Assembly (NCBI GenBank): GCA_050258755.1
Contig: JBLMZI010000011.1
Span: 62,001-126,000 of the forward strand
Length of the DNA stretch: 64,000 bases
Reading direction: 5' to 3'
From: JBLMZI01 sp050258755
Lineage (GTDB): Bacteria; Bacillota; Syntrophomonadia; Syntrophomonadales; DTU052
A program made the position numbers and the translations under genes. A model generated the notes under the pieces. It was not told where the DNA came from. It saw nothing but the letters and a program-made list of their open reading frames with translations, and ran no database searches. Positions 1-8,283 of this stretch are shown piece after piece. The stretch's first letter is position 1. Each line of letters starts with the position of its first letter.

Positions 1-384
1 ATCTTTGCGATTAGAGAACAGGAACGGGATGCTTCTTTTCTCCGCCGTTATCTGGATGAAGACCTGTGCCGGGAGCTGAACCTGTTCCAATACCAAAAGC
101 GCGGCAGCAACTATGTTGTGAAGGAGATATCGGACGAACCCGGCTGGCAGAAGATACGGGATACGCTGATCACCAATGTCGGCATGAACAGCATACCCGT
201 CATCAAGGTGATCGATATTACCACCGACAATACCCTGGATATGGTCCAGGAGCAGGATGACCGGGAACTCCTGTTGGAATACGCCCAGGAAACCTTAAAG
301 TACATTGCGCGTTTATGGGGCCGCAAGGTAAGGCTCCATACCCGCGTCAGCGGTACCTATCGGACCATTGAATACGAGGAGTAA
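1..384 (+). CDS. spoVR: SpoVR family protein, C-terminal part (5' truncated by window)
   Basis: The reading frame is open from base 1 and ends at a TAA at 382-384, giving 127 C-terminal residues. They match the end of SpoVR proteins: a FLRRYL-type helix followed by a DLCRELNLF segment, then a VVKEI strand, a YAQETLKYIARLWGR segment and a final strand ending in YEE. SpoVR is associated with spore cortex formation in Bacillus, though the family also occurs in non-sporulating bacteria, and its biochemical role is unclear. An intrinsic terminator follows directly. The identification rests on family pattern recognition of a partial protein, so it is good but not certain. Confidence 0.8.
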   Translation: MFAIREQERDASFLRRYLDEDLCRELNLFQYQKRGSNYVVKEISDEPGWQKIRDTLITNVGMNSIPVIKVIDITTDNTLDMVQEQDDRELLLEYAQETLKYIARLWGRKVRLHTRVSGTYRTIEYEE

Positions 385-397
385 GCCTGCAATAAAA

Positions 398-421
398 AGC
401 CCCGCTATCGCTAGCGGGGCT
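398..421. terminator. Bidirectional intrinsic terminator between spoVR and hypA
   Basis: Perfect 10-bp arms (AGCCCCGCTA / TAGCGGGGCT) with a TCGC loop lie between the convergent ends of spoVR (+) and hypA (-), with A-rich sequence on the left and T-rich on the right. The same hairpin plus flanks recurs at 8382-8405. Confidence 0.8.
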
Positions 422-438
422 CTTCTTGTTCCGTTCAT

Positions 439-780
439 TCAGCAAGCAATGACTTCCTTGATCATGAACTCTTTTCCGGATAATACGTCCCAATCTCTTT
501 GCCCGCATTCCGGACAATGACCCTCATGCTGTCCCGGGTAGAACACCAGGTCACATCGATTGCAGAGCACGCGGCCTTGCAGTATCTCAATCTTCAGCCG
601 GGTTTCCTCCAGCGAAGTGCCCTCGACTGCCGCCGGGTAACATGCTTCGATATATTGTGGGACTACGCCTGAGAACTCGCCGATTTCAAGCACCAGGGCA
701 TCAATCTTGGTCAATTGATTTTGGACCGCGAATTCCTCGACCGTTTTGACGATGTAAAGCACAATGTCCAGTTCATGCAT
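439..780 (-). CDS. hypA: Hydrogenase maturation nickel metallochaperone HypA
   Basis: The 113-residue product has the length and layout of HypA. The N-terminus is Met-His-Glu (His2 is the nickel ligand in the family), and a zinc site is formed by C73-x2-C76 and C89-x2-C92. HypA delivers nickel to [NiFe]-hydrogenase (or urease) together with the GTPase HypB. It is the last gene of a three-gene minus-strand operon: hypB, an iron-sulfur flavoprotein, hypA, with 33 bp before this gene. An AAGGTGA ribosome site precedes the ATG. No hydrogenase structural gene and no hypC, D, E or F is in the window, so the client enzyme is either elsewhere or a different nickel protein. Confidence 0.93.
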   Translation of the reverse strand: MHELDIVLYIVKTVEEFAVQNQLTKIDALVLEIGEFSGVVPQYIEACYPAAVEGTSLEETRLKIEILQGRVLCNRCDLVFYPGQHEGHCPECGQRDWDVLSGKEFMIKEVIAC

Positions 781-813
781 CGGTCTTCACCTTTTCCCTT
801 TTCATGACCAGGA

Positions 814-3474
814 CTAATCGATGCGCGCCGCTTTCTTGGCTTCGATCCGCTGGTAACGTTCCGTCGCGTACCGCATGATCCCCGGCATCAAGTCCCCGGC
901 AGCGGCCTGTGAGTCATATTTCTTCACCAGCGAAATCGCGTCAAATTTACATTTGGTCGTGCAGATGCCACAGCCGAGGCAGCGATACTCGTTGATCACC
1001 ACCGCGCCGCAGCCCAGGCAGCGCTCGGTCTCACGCTTAATCTGCTCTTCGGTCAGCGTCACCCGCGTATCCTTAAACGATGCCGCTTTTTGGCCATCGC
1101 CATGGGGCGGCTGCTGCCGGGATGCACGGTCATAGCCGTGAAGATCCAGGTTTTCTTTATCGAAAGCGCGGTACTCCCGCTCCCGGCAAAAGTTCAGCCG
1201 GTCGCCATGCAGATACCGGTGGATCGAAATCGCCCCCTGCTTGCCCATGGCAATGGCGTCAATGGCAAACTTCGGGCCGGTCACCGCATCACCGCCGGCA
1301 AACACATCCGGATCACCGGTCTGGCCGCTTACCGCATCCACTTTAATCGTTTGATTCGGATTCAGTTCCATGCCGGAGCCCAGCAGCAATTCGCCCCAGC
1401 GCATTTGCTGTCCCACCGAGATAAGGACCTGTTCGGCAAGTGCGATCTTCGTTTCCGTTTCATCGAATACCGGCGCGAATCGGCCGTTGGCATCCAAAAC
1501 TGAGACGCATTTTTTGAATTCCACGCCGGTAACCCGCCCGTTTTCCTGCAGAATCCGGCTGGGCCCCCAGGAATTGTTCACGCCAATGCCCTCAGCCAAT
1601 GCTTCTTCGATTTCTTCTTCGATGGCCGGCATTTCATCCCGGGTCTCCAGGCAGTACATCTCGACCGGCGAGCCGCCGATCCTTGCGGCGGTCCGGGCAA
1701 CATCCACGGCCACGTTTCCGCCGCCGATGACGATGGCAGGTCCCTTCAGCTCCAGTTTTTCTCCCAGGTTCACTTTACACAGGAACTCGATTCCGGGCAA
1801 TACGCCTTCGGCTTCTTCGCCCGGAAGACCCAGTTTGCGGCTGGCCTGTGCCCCAACGGCTAGATAAAACGCTTTGAAGCCCAGCTTTCTGAGTTCGGAA
1901 AGCGTGATATCGCGGCCGATCTCAACCCCGGTTTTAAATTCAACGCCAATTTCTTTCAGGATGTCGATCTCAGCGTTAATGATGTCCTTTTCCAAGCGGA
2001 AGGCTGGAATACCCAAAGTCAGCATTCCGCCAAGGACCTTCTGTTTTTCAAACACCGTCACCTGGTATCCTTCAACCGCAAGGTAATAGGCGCAGGAAAG
2101 CCCGGCCGGGCCAGCCCCCACAACCGCGATTTTTTCCGGTCTGAACATTTTCTTTTTCGGGACAAAGCGATGCTCGGATTTCAGGTCCTGTTCAGCAATG
2201 AATTTCTTGATCTCATCGATGGCGATCGGTTCATCCACTTCCGCCCGGGTGCACTCGGATTCGCAGCTCCTCGGGCAGATCCGGCCGCATACCGCCGGGA
2301 ACGGATTCTCTTCCTTGATCAGTTCCAGGGCTTCCCGGTATCTTCCCTGGGCCGCCATCTTGATATAGCCCTGAATGGCTATGTGCGCCGGGCAATCGGT
2401 TTTACAGGGGCTGGTTCCGCTCTGGGTCACCATGGTTTTCTGGCGAAAATCGCGATTCCATTTATCCGGCCCCCATTCGGTGTCGTAGGGAGTTTCGATC
2501 TGCACCGGCACCGCTTCGGCAGGCGCGCACAGGCTTTGCCCCAGCGACAATGCATTGACCTGGCAGTTTTCCACACATTGGCCGCAGGCAACGCATTTTT
2601 CAGTATCCACTTTAGAAACGTAATTTGAGCGGCTGAGGTCCGGGCAGTTGTAAAGGGTGGTGCCGCGCAGCATAAAACAGCCGCAACCGCAGCAGTTGCA
2701 GACCGCGTTGATCACATCCGGGCCAGCAATATTAGGCACCTGATGGATCAGCCCCTCGTTTTCGGCCTTTTCCATGAGCGCAAAGGCCTCATCCTTGGTG
2801 ATCTGCCGGGCCCTGCCGGTGCGGATATAGTAAGGCGCGATCGGCCCAAAAATCAGGCACATATCCTCAACCGTGTGGCCGCAGCCTTCGCCATGTTCCC
2901 GGTTCGACAGCCGGCACTGGCAGTCGGCGGCGGCAAAGATGTCGTATTTATTCATGATATTCATGATTTCTTCATAGGAGGCCCGGCGGCTTTCCCCGTC
3001 AACCGCCTTTTGAACCGGAACCACCCGCATCAGCCCATATCCTACGGGTATGTTGGGCGCAAGATCGGACCCCATCCGCCGTCCATGCTCATCGAAATAC
3101 CTTGTAATATGCGGGTATTTCTTCCGGTTTTCTTTGTTCAGGACCATCATTTCGAACACGCCCGGAACCCATGGCATCAGGAAATACCGGTCAATGCCGT
3201 CTTTTGACACAAACATGATGATGCCATCCATGGCCATTTGGGCAAGCGCCTGTTGGACGGTTTCAACCGGTCTGCCGCATTTCTCCGCTATCACTTCAGG
3301 TTTTAGCGGCCTTCCCGGCTTCAGGCAAAGCCCGATTTCCGCCATTTCCTCGGTCAAAAACGGTTCTATCAGCAAATACTCCACGTCTTCGCCGGTTAAT
3401 GCCCCGGGCTGGCCGGTTCTGGTCCCGTTAATCTTATTGGCAAGGTCGAGTACTTTCGCTTTTACTGGCATCAT
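814..3474 (-). CDS. Multi-cluster iron-sulfur flavoprotein (GltD-like NAD(P) oxidoreductase fused to ferredoxin domains)
   Basis: About 886 residues. Numbering here counts from an ATG at 3480, but the AGGAGG lies only 2 nt before that codon and 8 nt before the ATG at 3474, so 3474 is preferred. In order: a winged-helix-like N-terminus (about 35-110); Cys-rich segments at 187-207 and 261-268 (CNCCGCGC); a 4Fe-4S motif C296-x2-C-x2-C-x3-C306; a GltD/PreT-type domain with its own cysteines (359, 363, 398-410); FAD-binding GAGPAG at 455-460; NAD(P)-binding GGGNVA at 588-593; GGDAVTGP near 729; and C-terminal cluster cysteines 821/824 and 834-844. It resembles the small subunit of glutamate synthase and related electron-bifurcating or ferredoxin-linked oxidoreductases. 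Its place between hypB and hypA suggests a link to hydrogen or nickel enzyme metabolism. Substrate unknown. Confidence 0.8.
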   Translation of the reverse strand: MMPVKAKVLDLANKINGTRTGQPGALTGEDVEYLLIEPFLTEEMAEIGLCLKPGRPLKPEVIAEKCGRPVETVQQALAQMAMDGIIMFVSKDGIDRYFLMPWVPGVFEMMVLNKENRKKYPHITRYFDEHGRRMGSDLAPNIPVGYGLMRVVPVQKAVDGESRRASYEEIMNIMNKYDIFAAADCQCRLSNREHGEGCGHTVEDMCLIFGPIAPYYIRTGRARQITKDEAFALMEKAENEGLIHQVPNIAGPDVINAVCNCCGCGCFMLRGTTLYNCPDLSRSNYVSKVDTEKCVACGQCVENCQVNALSLGQSLCAPAEAVPVQIETPYDTEWGPDKWNRDFRQKTMVTQSGTSPCKTDCPAHIAIQGYIKMAAQGRYREALELIKEENPFPAVCGRICPRSCESECTRAEVDEPIAIDEIKKFIAEQDLKSEHRFVPKKKMFRPEKIAVVGAGPAGLSCAYYLAVEGYQVTVFEKQKVLGGMLTLGIPAFRLEKDIINAEIDILKEIGVEFKTGVEIGRDITLSELRKLGFKAFYLAVGAQASRKLGLPGEEAEGVLPGIEFLCKVNLGEKLELKGPAIVIGGGNVAVDVARTAARIGGSPVEMYCLETRDEMPAIEEEIEEALAEGIGVNNSWGPSRILQENGRVTGVEFKKCVSVLDANGRFAPVFDETETKIALAEQVLISVGQQMRWGELLLGSGMELNPNQTIKVDAVSGQTGDPDVFAGGDAVTGPKFAIDAIAMGKQGAISIHRYLHGDRLNFCREREYRAFDKENLDLHGYDRASRQQPPHGDGQKAASFKDTRVTLTEEQIKRETERCLGCGAVVINEYRCLGCGICTTKCKFDAISLVKKYDSQAAAGDLMPGIMRYATERYQRIEAKKAARID

Positions 3475-3486
3475 GGTCATGTCCTC

Positions 3487-4170
3487 CTAACTATTTTGTC
3501 CTGCGTTTTTCCAGTCCTTGATTTCCCCGCGCAGCCAACCGGTCCACTCTTCGATCCCTTCGCCGGTCCTGGCGGAAATAGGAATAACCTTGATCTTCGG
3601 GTTCAGCTGCTGAACCCGCGCTTTCACCGCGTCGATATCAAAATCAAAAAGACTCATGGCGTCGATCTTGTTGATCAGCAAAACATCGACCATCGAAAAC
3701 ATGAGCGGGTATTTGAGCGGCTTGTCATCCCCCTCCGGCACACTCAGAATCATGGCATTTCTGGACGCTCCGGTGTCAAACTCCGCCGGGCACACCAGGT
3801 TTCCGATGTTCTCCAGAATCACAAAATCGAGTCCGTCCGTTCCCAGTTCCTCCAAGCCCTGCCGGGTCATCCCCGCATCCAGGTGACACATGCCGCCGGT
3901 ATGCAGCTGGATCACCTTCACCCCGGTCTGTGCGACCGTCCGGGCATCCACGTCGGAATCGATATCCGCTTCGATGACCCCGATGTTCATCTCTTCCCGC
4001 AGGGCTTCAATCGTTCTCAAAACCGTTGTCGTCTTGCCCGAACCCGGAGAAGACATCAGATTCAATAAGAAGGTTTGCTTCTGCTTCAAATTCTCCCGAA
4101 GCAGATTTGCCTGCTTATCATTCCTGCCGAAGATGTTTTGCTTGATCTCGATCACTCTATATGGGTCCAA
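3487..4170 (-). CDS. hypB: Hydrogenase nickel incorporation GTPase HypB
   Basis: The 227-residue product is a SIMIBI GTPase with Walker A SPGSGKTT at 41-48, the EADIDSD switch segment near 68-73, NKID at 167-170, and the conserved metal site C95-H96 with C127 of the HypB G-domain. It couples GTP hydrolysis to nickel insertion with HypA. The N-terminal CxxCGC high-affinity nickel motif and the His-rich stretch of some HypB proteins are absent. It is the first gene of the operon; the next gene begins about 12 bp downstream. Transcription very likely starts from the TTGACA/AATAAT promoter that overlaps the operators shared with the divergent TetR gene. Confidence 0.93.
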   Translation of the reverse strand: MDPYRVIEIKQNIFGRNDKQANLLRENLKQKQTFLLNLMSSPGSGKTTTVLRTIEALREEMNIGVIEADIDSDVDARTVAQTGVKVIQLHTGGMCHLDAGMTRQGLEELGTDGLDFVILENIGNLVCPAEFDTGASRNAMILSVPEGDDKPLKYPLMFSMVDVLLINKIDAMSLFDFDIDAVKARVQQLNPKIKVIPISARTGEGIEEWTGWLRGEIKDWKNAGQNS

Positions 4171-4252
4171 TCAATGCACCTCCGTTTCGGTCAATACACT
4201 TCATAAGCATCTTTGTTCCCGGCCTGCTCCGCCCCTATATCTGGCCGCGGAC

Positions 4253-4313
4253 TTGATTACGAAATAGTTAGGTTATATAATCTAATTATTAGGTCATTTA
4301 ACCTATTTGTCAA
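4253..4313. promoter_or_regulatory. Divergent overlapping promoters with two phased TetR-type operators
   Basis: Plus strand: -35 TTGATT (4253-4258), 17-bp spacer, -10 TATAAT (4276-4281), toward the tetR gene. Minus strand: -35 TTGACA (4313-4308), 17-bp spacer, -10 AATAAT (4290-4285), toward hypB. Two related dyads lie on top: TTAGGTTATATAATCTAA (4268-4285, 16 of 18 symmetrical) and TTAGGTCATTTAACCTAT (4289-4306, perfect TAGGT/ACCTA arms). They repeat at exactly 21 bp, two helical turns, so two dimers would sit on one DNA face. One covers the plus -10 and the other the minus spacer. Autoregulation plus control of the hyp operon is inferred. Confidence 0.75.
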
Positions 4314-4345
4314 TCGTGCTTTCTTACAAAGAACAGGAGAAATTT

Positions 4346-4978
4346 ATGGACACGAAGGAACTGATTATTGAAACAACCAGAAAGCTCTGCAACGAGCACC
4401 GAGCTTCGACTGTCACGACCAATCATATTGCCGCGGCAGCCGGCATTCGCTCGGGAAATCTGTATTATCATTTTAAAAACAAAGAATCGATCGTCCGGGA
4501 AATCTATTTCGATATGTTTCAGAAGGCCGACGAATTGTGGTATGAGCCAAGTTTCCAGACCTCAGAATACGGCATCGTCAACTATTTGGTCAGATTGAAC
4601 ACATTGTTGTATGAGTATCGGTTTTGTTTTCGGGAACTGAACCTGGTCATGAGCCGGGACCCGGAACTGAAAAGCATGTATCGGGCGCGCTCGGTTAAAC
4701 TCCTCGCGCATATCAATAAAACCTTCGATTCATGGATCGCCGCCGATATGATGAAACCCTTTGGTTCCGCCGAAGAGCGCCGGTCCGTGATTGACAATTT
4801 TCACATCGGGATGCTGTTCTGGATCTCCTATGTGGATCTTTGGGATGATGAGATCACGCCTAAAATTATTTCCCGCGGGATCCGCCATTTCATGCTTTAC
4901 TTCAAGCCCTATTTCCGCCCAAAGGTGGTAAGACTCATCGAGAAACTGCTGAACTCGGCCGTCGAATCGGCCACTTAG
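4346..4978 (+). CDS. TetR/AcrR family transcriptional regulator
   Basis: The product has 210 residues. The ATG at 4346 is preferred because an AGGAG lies 7 nt upstream; an in-frame TTG at 4307 falls inside the promoter and operator region. The N-terminal helix-turn-helix is typical of TetR proteins (a TTNHIAAAAGI helix, a recognition helix ending in GNLYYHFKNKE, then IVREIY). The C-terminal ligand domain is divergent and gives no ligand hint, although its WYEPSFQ and WISYVDLW segments resemble short TetR regulators seen beside metabolic genes. It is divergent from hypB across two phased palindromes, so it probably controls both itself and the hypB / flavoprotein / hypA operon. Confidence 0.88.
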   Translation: MDTKELIIETTRKLCNEHRASTVTTNHIAAAAGIRSGNLYYHFKNKESIVREIYFDMFQKADELWYEPSFQTSEYGIVNYLVRLNTLLYEYRFCFRELNLVMSRDPELKSMYRARSVKLLAHINKTFDSWIAADMMKPFGSAEERRSVIDNFHIGMLFWISYVDLWDDEITPKIISRGIRHFMLYFKPYFRPKVVRLIEKLLNSAVESAT

Positions 4979-5007
4979 TTTTACCGAAGACTGATACTGC
5001 CATAGAC

Positions 5008-5036
5008 GCCCCGCGGGTAACCGCGGGGCTTTTCTC
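5008..5036 (+). terminator. Intrinsic terminator after tetR
   Basis: 9-bp GC-rich arms (GCCCCGCGG / CCGCGGGGC) with a GTAA loop, followed by a T-rich tract, 30 bp after the tetR stop. Confidence 0.85.
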
Positions 5037-5048
5037 TTTTTAATCAAG

Positions 5049-5079
5049 TTGACCAGACCCTTAGGGTCGGGTTTATACT
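5049..5079 (+). promoter_or_regulatory. MerR-type promoter (19-bp spacer with central dyad)
   Basis: -35 TTGACC (5049-5054) and -10 TATACT (5074-5079) are separated by 19 bp, the lengthened spacing typical of MerR-activated promoters. A perfect dyad GACCC-TTA-GGGTC (5056-5068) lies in the spacer. It sits about 20 bp before the merR start codon, which points to autoregulation. Confidence 0.7.
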
Positions 5080-5097
5080 GGTTTTGAAGGTGAGCTT

Positions 5098-5910
5098 ATG
5101 GAAAATCGACTTAAAATCGGGGATTTTATTAAACTGACCGGAAGTACGTTAAAAACCGTCGTCTACTATCACAAAATCGGATTACTGCCTGATCCGGAGC
5201 GCTCTGCTGGCGGATACCGTTTATACGGTCCTGCGGAACTCGACCGTATGCGTATGATCAAGCGGCTGAAATCCCTTGGACTTGATTTACCGCGAATCAA
5301 AGCAATCATCGGCGACCTTGAAAATCCTAAAACCTTGCAGGAAACGCTGCAGTCCTTGCGTGCCGAACTGCTGATTGAGAAAAAAGTCCTGGAAGACCGC
5401 GTGGCGAAAATTGATACCTTGCTTGATGAAGATGTCGGGCTCCGGAACGAGACCCATTCCACCCCATCTTTTCAAATGATCACAGCGATAATGGGAACGG
5501 ATCAGCTCGATCGGTATGCTCAAACGTGTCCGGAACTTTTCGACCAGCATCGTAAACTGTATGGCATCCTGGATGATTATCAATGGGGTGAGGATTACAG
5601 GGAAACATTTCAGGCCCTGGCCGAGTATTTTAAACTTCATCCAGAGCAATATCAAATGGCTTTGGAATCCGGGGCGCGTCTGTCCAAGTTGTCCCAACTT
5701 CAAGCGGATGATCCTCAGATTGAAGCAATGGCGCGCGAAGCTGCCGCACTGGTCAATCGAATGCCCCAGGTAAAAAAACTGCTGGATCAGAAAATTGGAA
5801 TGCAGAAGCCTTTGGAAAACGTGTATCAGGAAATGGTCGCCGGGGTGATGTCGCCGGCTCAAATAAAGTACCAGCAGCTTTTTGAAGCGTTTCTCCAGGT
5901 GAAAGACTAA
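5098..5910 (+). CDS. MerR family transcriptional regulator
   Basis: The product has 270 residues. Residues 1-75 form a MerR winged-helix domain (IGDFIKLTGSTLKTVVYYHK, then GLLPDPERSAGGYRLY and a LKSLGLDLPRIKAII helix). A dimerisation coiled coil follows (about 80-120) and then a helical C-terminal domain of about 145 residues, consistent with an organic-ligand-binding regulator rather than a metal sensor: the usual metal-binding cysteines are missing. An AAGGTGAG site precedes the ATG, and the promoter has MerR geometry. The next gene, a membrane methyltransferase-like protein, starts about 23 bp downstream behind a strong ribosome site, so the two are probably co-transcribed. Ligand unknown. 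Confidence 0.88.
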   Translation: MENRLKIGDFIKLTGSTLKTVVYYHKIGLLPDPERSAGGYRLYGPAELDRMRMIKRLKSLGLDLPRIKAIIGDLENPKTLQETLQSLRAELLIEKKVLEDRVAKIDTLLDEDVGLRNETHSTPSFQMITAIMGTDQLDRYAQTCPELFDQHRKLYGILDDYQWGEDYRETFQALAEYFKLHPEQYQMALESGARLSKLSQLQADDPQIEAMAREAAALVNRMPQVKKLLDQKIGMQKPLENVYQEMVAGVMSPAQIKYQQLFEAFLQVKD

Positions 5911-5933
5911 TCGGTTTTAAGGAGGTAATATTG

Positions 5934-6611
5934 ATGGAAGACCGCGCCGCTCTTTCGACCGGCAAGGCCTATCTGGTGCCCGTCATCATTATGATTGTGC
6001 TGGGCCTGGTATTGTTTCTCCCGGCCGGATCGTTCAAGTTTTGGCAAGGGTGGATCTGGTGGTCGATCCTTTCCGGACTGACCCTGTTTATCACGGCTTA
6101 TTTTGTTAAACGAGACCCCGGCCTCTTATCAAGGCGGATGAACGTGAAAGAAAAAGAACCCCAGCCTGGGGTTTTAAAGGTCTTATCTCTCTTATCGATG
6201 TTCACTTACCTGGTTCCTGGCTTTGATTATCGGTTTCACGGGTCAGCCGTGCCGGTCTGGGTGGTGATCACTGCGAATGTTCTGGTTTTCCTGGGCTATG
6301 TCTTGATCATTATGGTTTTCCGGGAAAACAGCTACGCTTCCACCGTCATACAGGTAGAGACGGAACAGCCGGTTATTACCACCGGCCCTTATGCCATTGT
6401 TCGCCATCCGATGTACACCGGCTTGATGATCATGATGCTGGTAACACCGCTGGCTCTGGGGTCTTACTGGGCATTGATATTCTCTTCCCTCTTTATCCCG
6501 ATAAACATTCTTCGGATCAGGAAAGAAGAAGCCGTCCTGCTGCGGGATCTCCCCGGCTATGCGGATTACTGCGCCAAAACACGGTATCGATTAATTCCAT
6601 TCGTTTGGTAA
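5934..6611 (+). CDS. Isoprenylcysteine carboxyl methyltransferase (ICMT)-like membrane protein
   Basis: The product has 225 residues. The ATG at 5934 is 7 nt from AAGGAGGT; a TTG three bases earlier is less well spaced. About five hydrophobic segments are visible. The C-terminal half carries the ICMT/PEMT signature: TGPYAIVRHPMYTG, an EEAVLLRDLPGY segment and a final KTRYRLIPFVW. In this superfamily those residues bind S-adenosylmethionine, but the bacterial members are mostly uncharacterised, so the substrate (lipid, prenyl or small hydrophobic molecule) is open. It is probably in an operon with the upstream merR gene and may be regulated by it. Confidence 0.8.
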   Translation: MEDRAALSTGKAYLVPVIIMIVLGLVLFLPAGSFKFWQGWIWWSILSGLTLFITAYFVKRDPGLLSRRMNVKEKEPQPGVLKVLSLLSMFTYLVPGFDYRFHGSAVPVWVVITANVLVFLGYVLIIMVFRENSYASTVIQVETEQPVITTGPYAIVRHPMYTGLMIMMLVTPLALGSYWALIFSSLFIPINILRIRKEEAVLLRDLPGYADYCAKTRYRLIPFVW

Positions 6612-6677
6612 GTGGTGGTGAAGTCCCCATTTTGCCGGCATTACAAGAAGCGGCCCGGAAACCAGCGCCATGGGTTT

Positions 6678-7448
6678 CTATTCCAGGGTGTATTCTTTAC
6701 GGTGCTGCGGTACGATGACCTTCATTTCCGAAAACCGGCTTGCGGCGGCTTGAATCAGTGCCGTAGTCTCTTCCTGGCGCGTAACCGGCGGAAATGAATC
6801 GTCAAAATGGTGCAGGAAGATTCCTCGCGGCCTGATCCCGTTGAGCAGGGACAGCGTGTACTCAGTCATATCGCTGCGTCCTTGATACGGCAGGGCCGCC
6901 CAATCCGCCGGAGCGTATGTTTCGGTCAGATCCAGGTTCAGGCTTCCGAACGCCAACAGCGAGCACCCCCCGCCTTCGATCCGGTACATCAGAACATCCC
7001 CGGCGGGATATCTGCGATGGAATTGGATAAGCCGCGCAAATTCCTTCATATTGCCCGGAGTGCGCAGCCCGGCAATCATTTGCAGCTTCCTGCGCAGGTC
7101 GGTGCACACGTGCCGGCCTCGCAGCACCTCGACCTCCAATGTCCCGATCCGAACCCGATCCCCGGGACGAACGATACGGAAGCGGTCGGAGGCAGCGCCC
7201 TCCCGGATCAAATTGTTTGCTGTCTCGGGACCGCAATAGACCACGCTTTTCCCGCAGGACAGGATGTTAGGAATATCAGCCGCGTGGTCAAGATGCCCAT
7301 GGGTCAAAAAAATTGTCTCGAACCCGGCCAATTCGGAAAGCCCGACCTGCCGGCAGGCGGGATTTCTCGCTATAAACGGGTCCAGCAGCAGCCGGCTCGT
7401 GCCTTCCGCCACCTGAAGGGTGGCTGTGCCATACCATGTAATTTGCAT
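6678..7448 (-). CDS. MBL-fold metallo-hydrolase (UlaG-like)
   Basis: The product has 256 residues. A metallo-beta-lactamase fold is indicated by an early ITWYGTATLQV strand, the metal motif H50-G-H52-L-D54-H55, a later His in VLRGRHVC, and an LHHFDD segment near the C-terminus. The order resembles the UlaG or YcjA-type branch of hydrolases acting on small phosphoesters, lactones or similar substrates; the substrate cannot be read from the sequence. A GAGGGA ribosome site lies close to the ATG. It converges with the methyltransferase gene, and no terminator is obvious in the 66-bp gap. The 108 bp upstream of its start hold nothing recognised. Confidence 0.82.
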   Translation of the reverse strand: MQITWYGTATLQVAEGTSRLLLDPFIARNPACRQVGLSELAGFETIFLTHGHLDHAADIPNILSCGKSVVYCGPETANNLIREGAASDRFRIVRPGDRVRIGTLEVEVLRGRHVCTDLRRKLQMIAGLRTPGNMKEFARLIQFHRRYPAGDVLMYRIEGGGCSLLAFGSLNLDLTETYAPADWAALPYQGRSDMTEYTLSLLNGIRPRGIFLHHFDDSFPPVTRQEETTALIQAAASRFSEMKVIVPQHRKEYTLE

Positions 7449-7556
7449 GTTTCCCTCTTTTCCGGACTCATTCTGTATTCCGTCCTTTGATGCACAATCG
7501 GGAACCCGCCGCGCCTAATCCCGATCGCAGGCTTCATCTATGCGGCTCTCCGGGTG

Positions 7557-8246
7557 TTATCCAACGCCATCTCCCCCAGATCTTGGCCAGTTATTCGAAT
7601 CCTTGAAGTTAAGCTGCTCTCGGATTACCTCGCCGGCCATCTCATCAATGACCCCCAGCAGCTGAACCGTGTCCGTCTTGATCCTTTCAATTTCGTCTTG
7701 TTCAAGGTTGAAGGCTTTCATGGCCATTTCGACAAACACTTCCACTCGATCAATCAGGGACACCTTTCGATTCAGGTACCGGCTGGAGATGAAACTGCTA
7801 ATGATACCTTTCACCGCCAATGTGCGCACATAATAATCATCATCGGTGAATGAGGGATTCGCAGCACCAAACAGCTCTTGGGTGAATGTCGTTCCCCGGC
7901 AGACGATGCTCTCCAGAATCGTGTTAGCGCTGTAGGATGCATAATACATCTCACAGATATGTTCATTTCTTTCCGCCGCCACTAGCTCCATAGCGCCCAC
8001 AACCGCCAAATGCAAGCCCGGGCTGGCGTCTTTTCCCAATCTTTCCGCCACCAATGCCTGACTCATATCAAAGACATCAAGCAGCAATGTCTTCAAAATC
8101 TCCTCTTTATTCCTGAAAAAGTGATAAATACTGCCGGTCAGCACGCCCGAATGGTCAACGATCTGGCGAATACCGGTCTGCTTATAACCCTGCAGCATAA
8201 ACAGTTCCTTCGCCACAGCAAGTATTTTGTTTCTGACGTTTTCCAT
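7557..8246 (-). CDS. TetR/AcrR family transcriptional regulator
   Basis: The product has 229 residues from the ATG at 8246, which has a GGAAGG about 9 nt upstream; longer in-frame starts run into the operator. The N-terminal helix-turn-helix is clear (ILAVAKELFMLQGYKQTGIR, then GVLTGSIYHFFRNKEEIL). The C-terminal ligand domain is helical and unassigned. The promoter (TTGACC, 18-bp spacer, TATACT) lies between two 14-bp palindromes of the form TTGAACGnGTTCAA, so autorepression is likely. No neighbouring target gene is obvious: downstream on the same strand is the MBL hydrolase gene, whose promoter region lacks the palindrome. Confidence 0.88.
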   Translation of the reverse strand: MENVRNKILAVAKELFMLQGYKQTGIRQIVDHSGVLTGSIYHFFRNKEEILKTLLLDVFDMSQALVAERLGKDASPGLHLAVVGAMELVAAERNEHICEMYYASYSANTILESIVCRGTTFTQELFGAANPSFTDDDYYVRTLAVKGIISSFISSRYLNRKVSLIDRVEVFVEMAMKAFNLEQDEIERIKTDTVQLLGVIDEMAGEVIREQLNFKDSNNWPRSGGDGVG

Positions 8247-8283
8247 ACAGACCATCCTTCCCGTAATTGGTGAGCGCTCGCGC

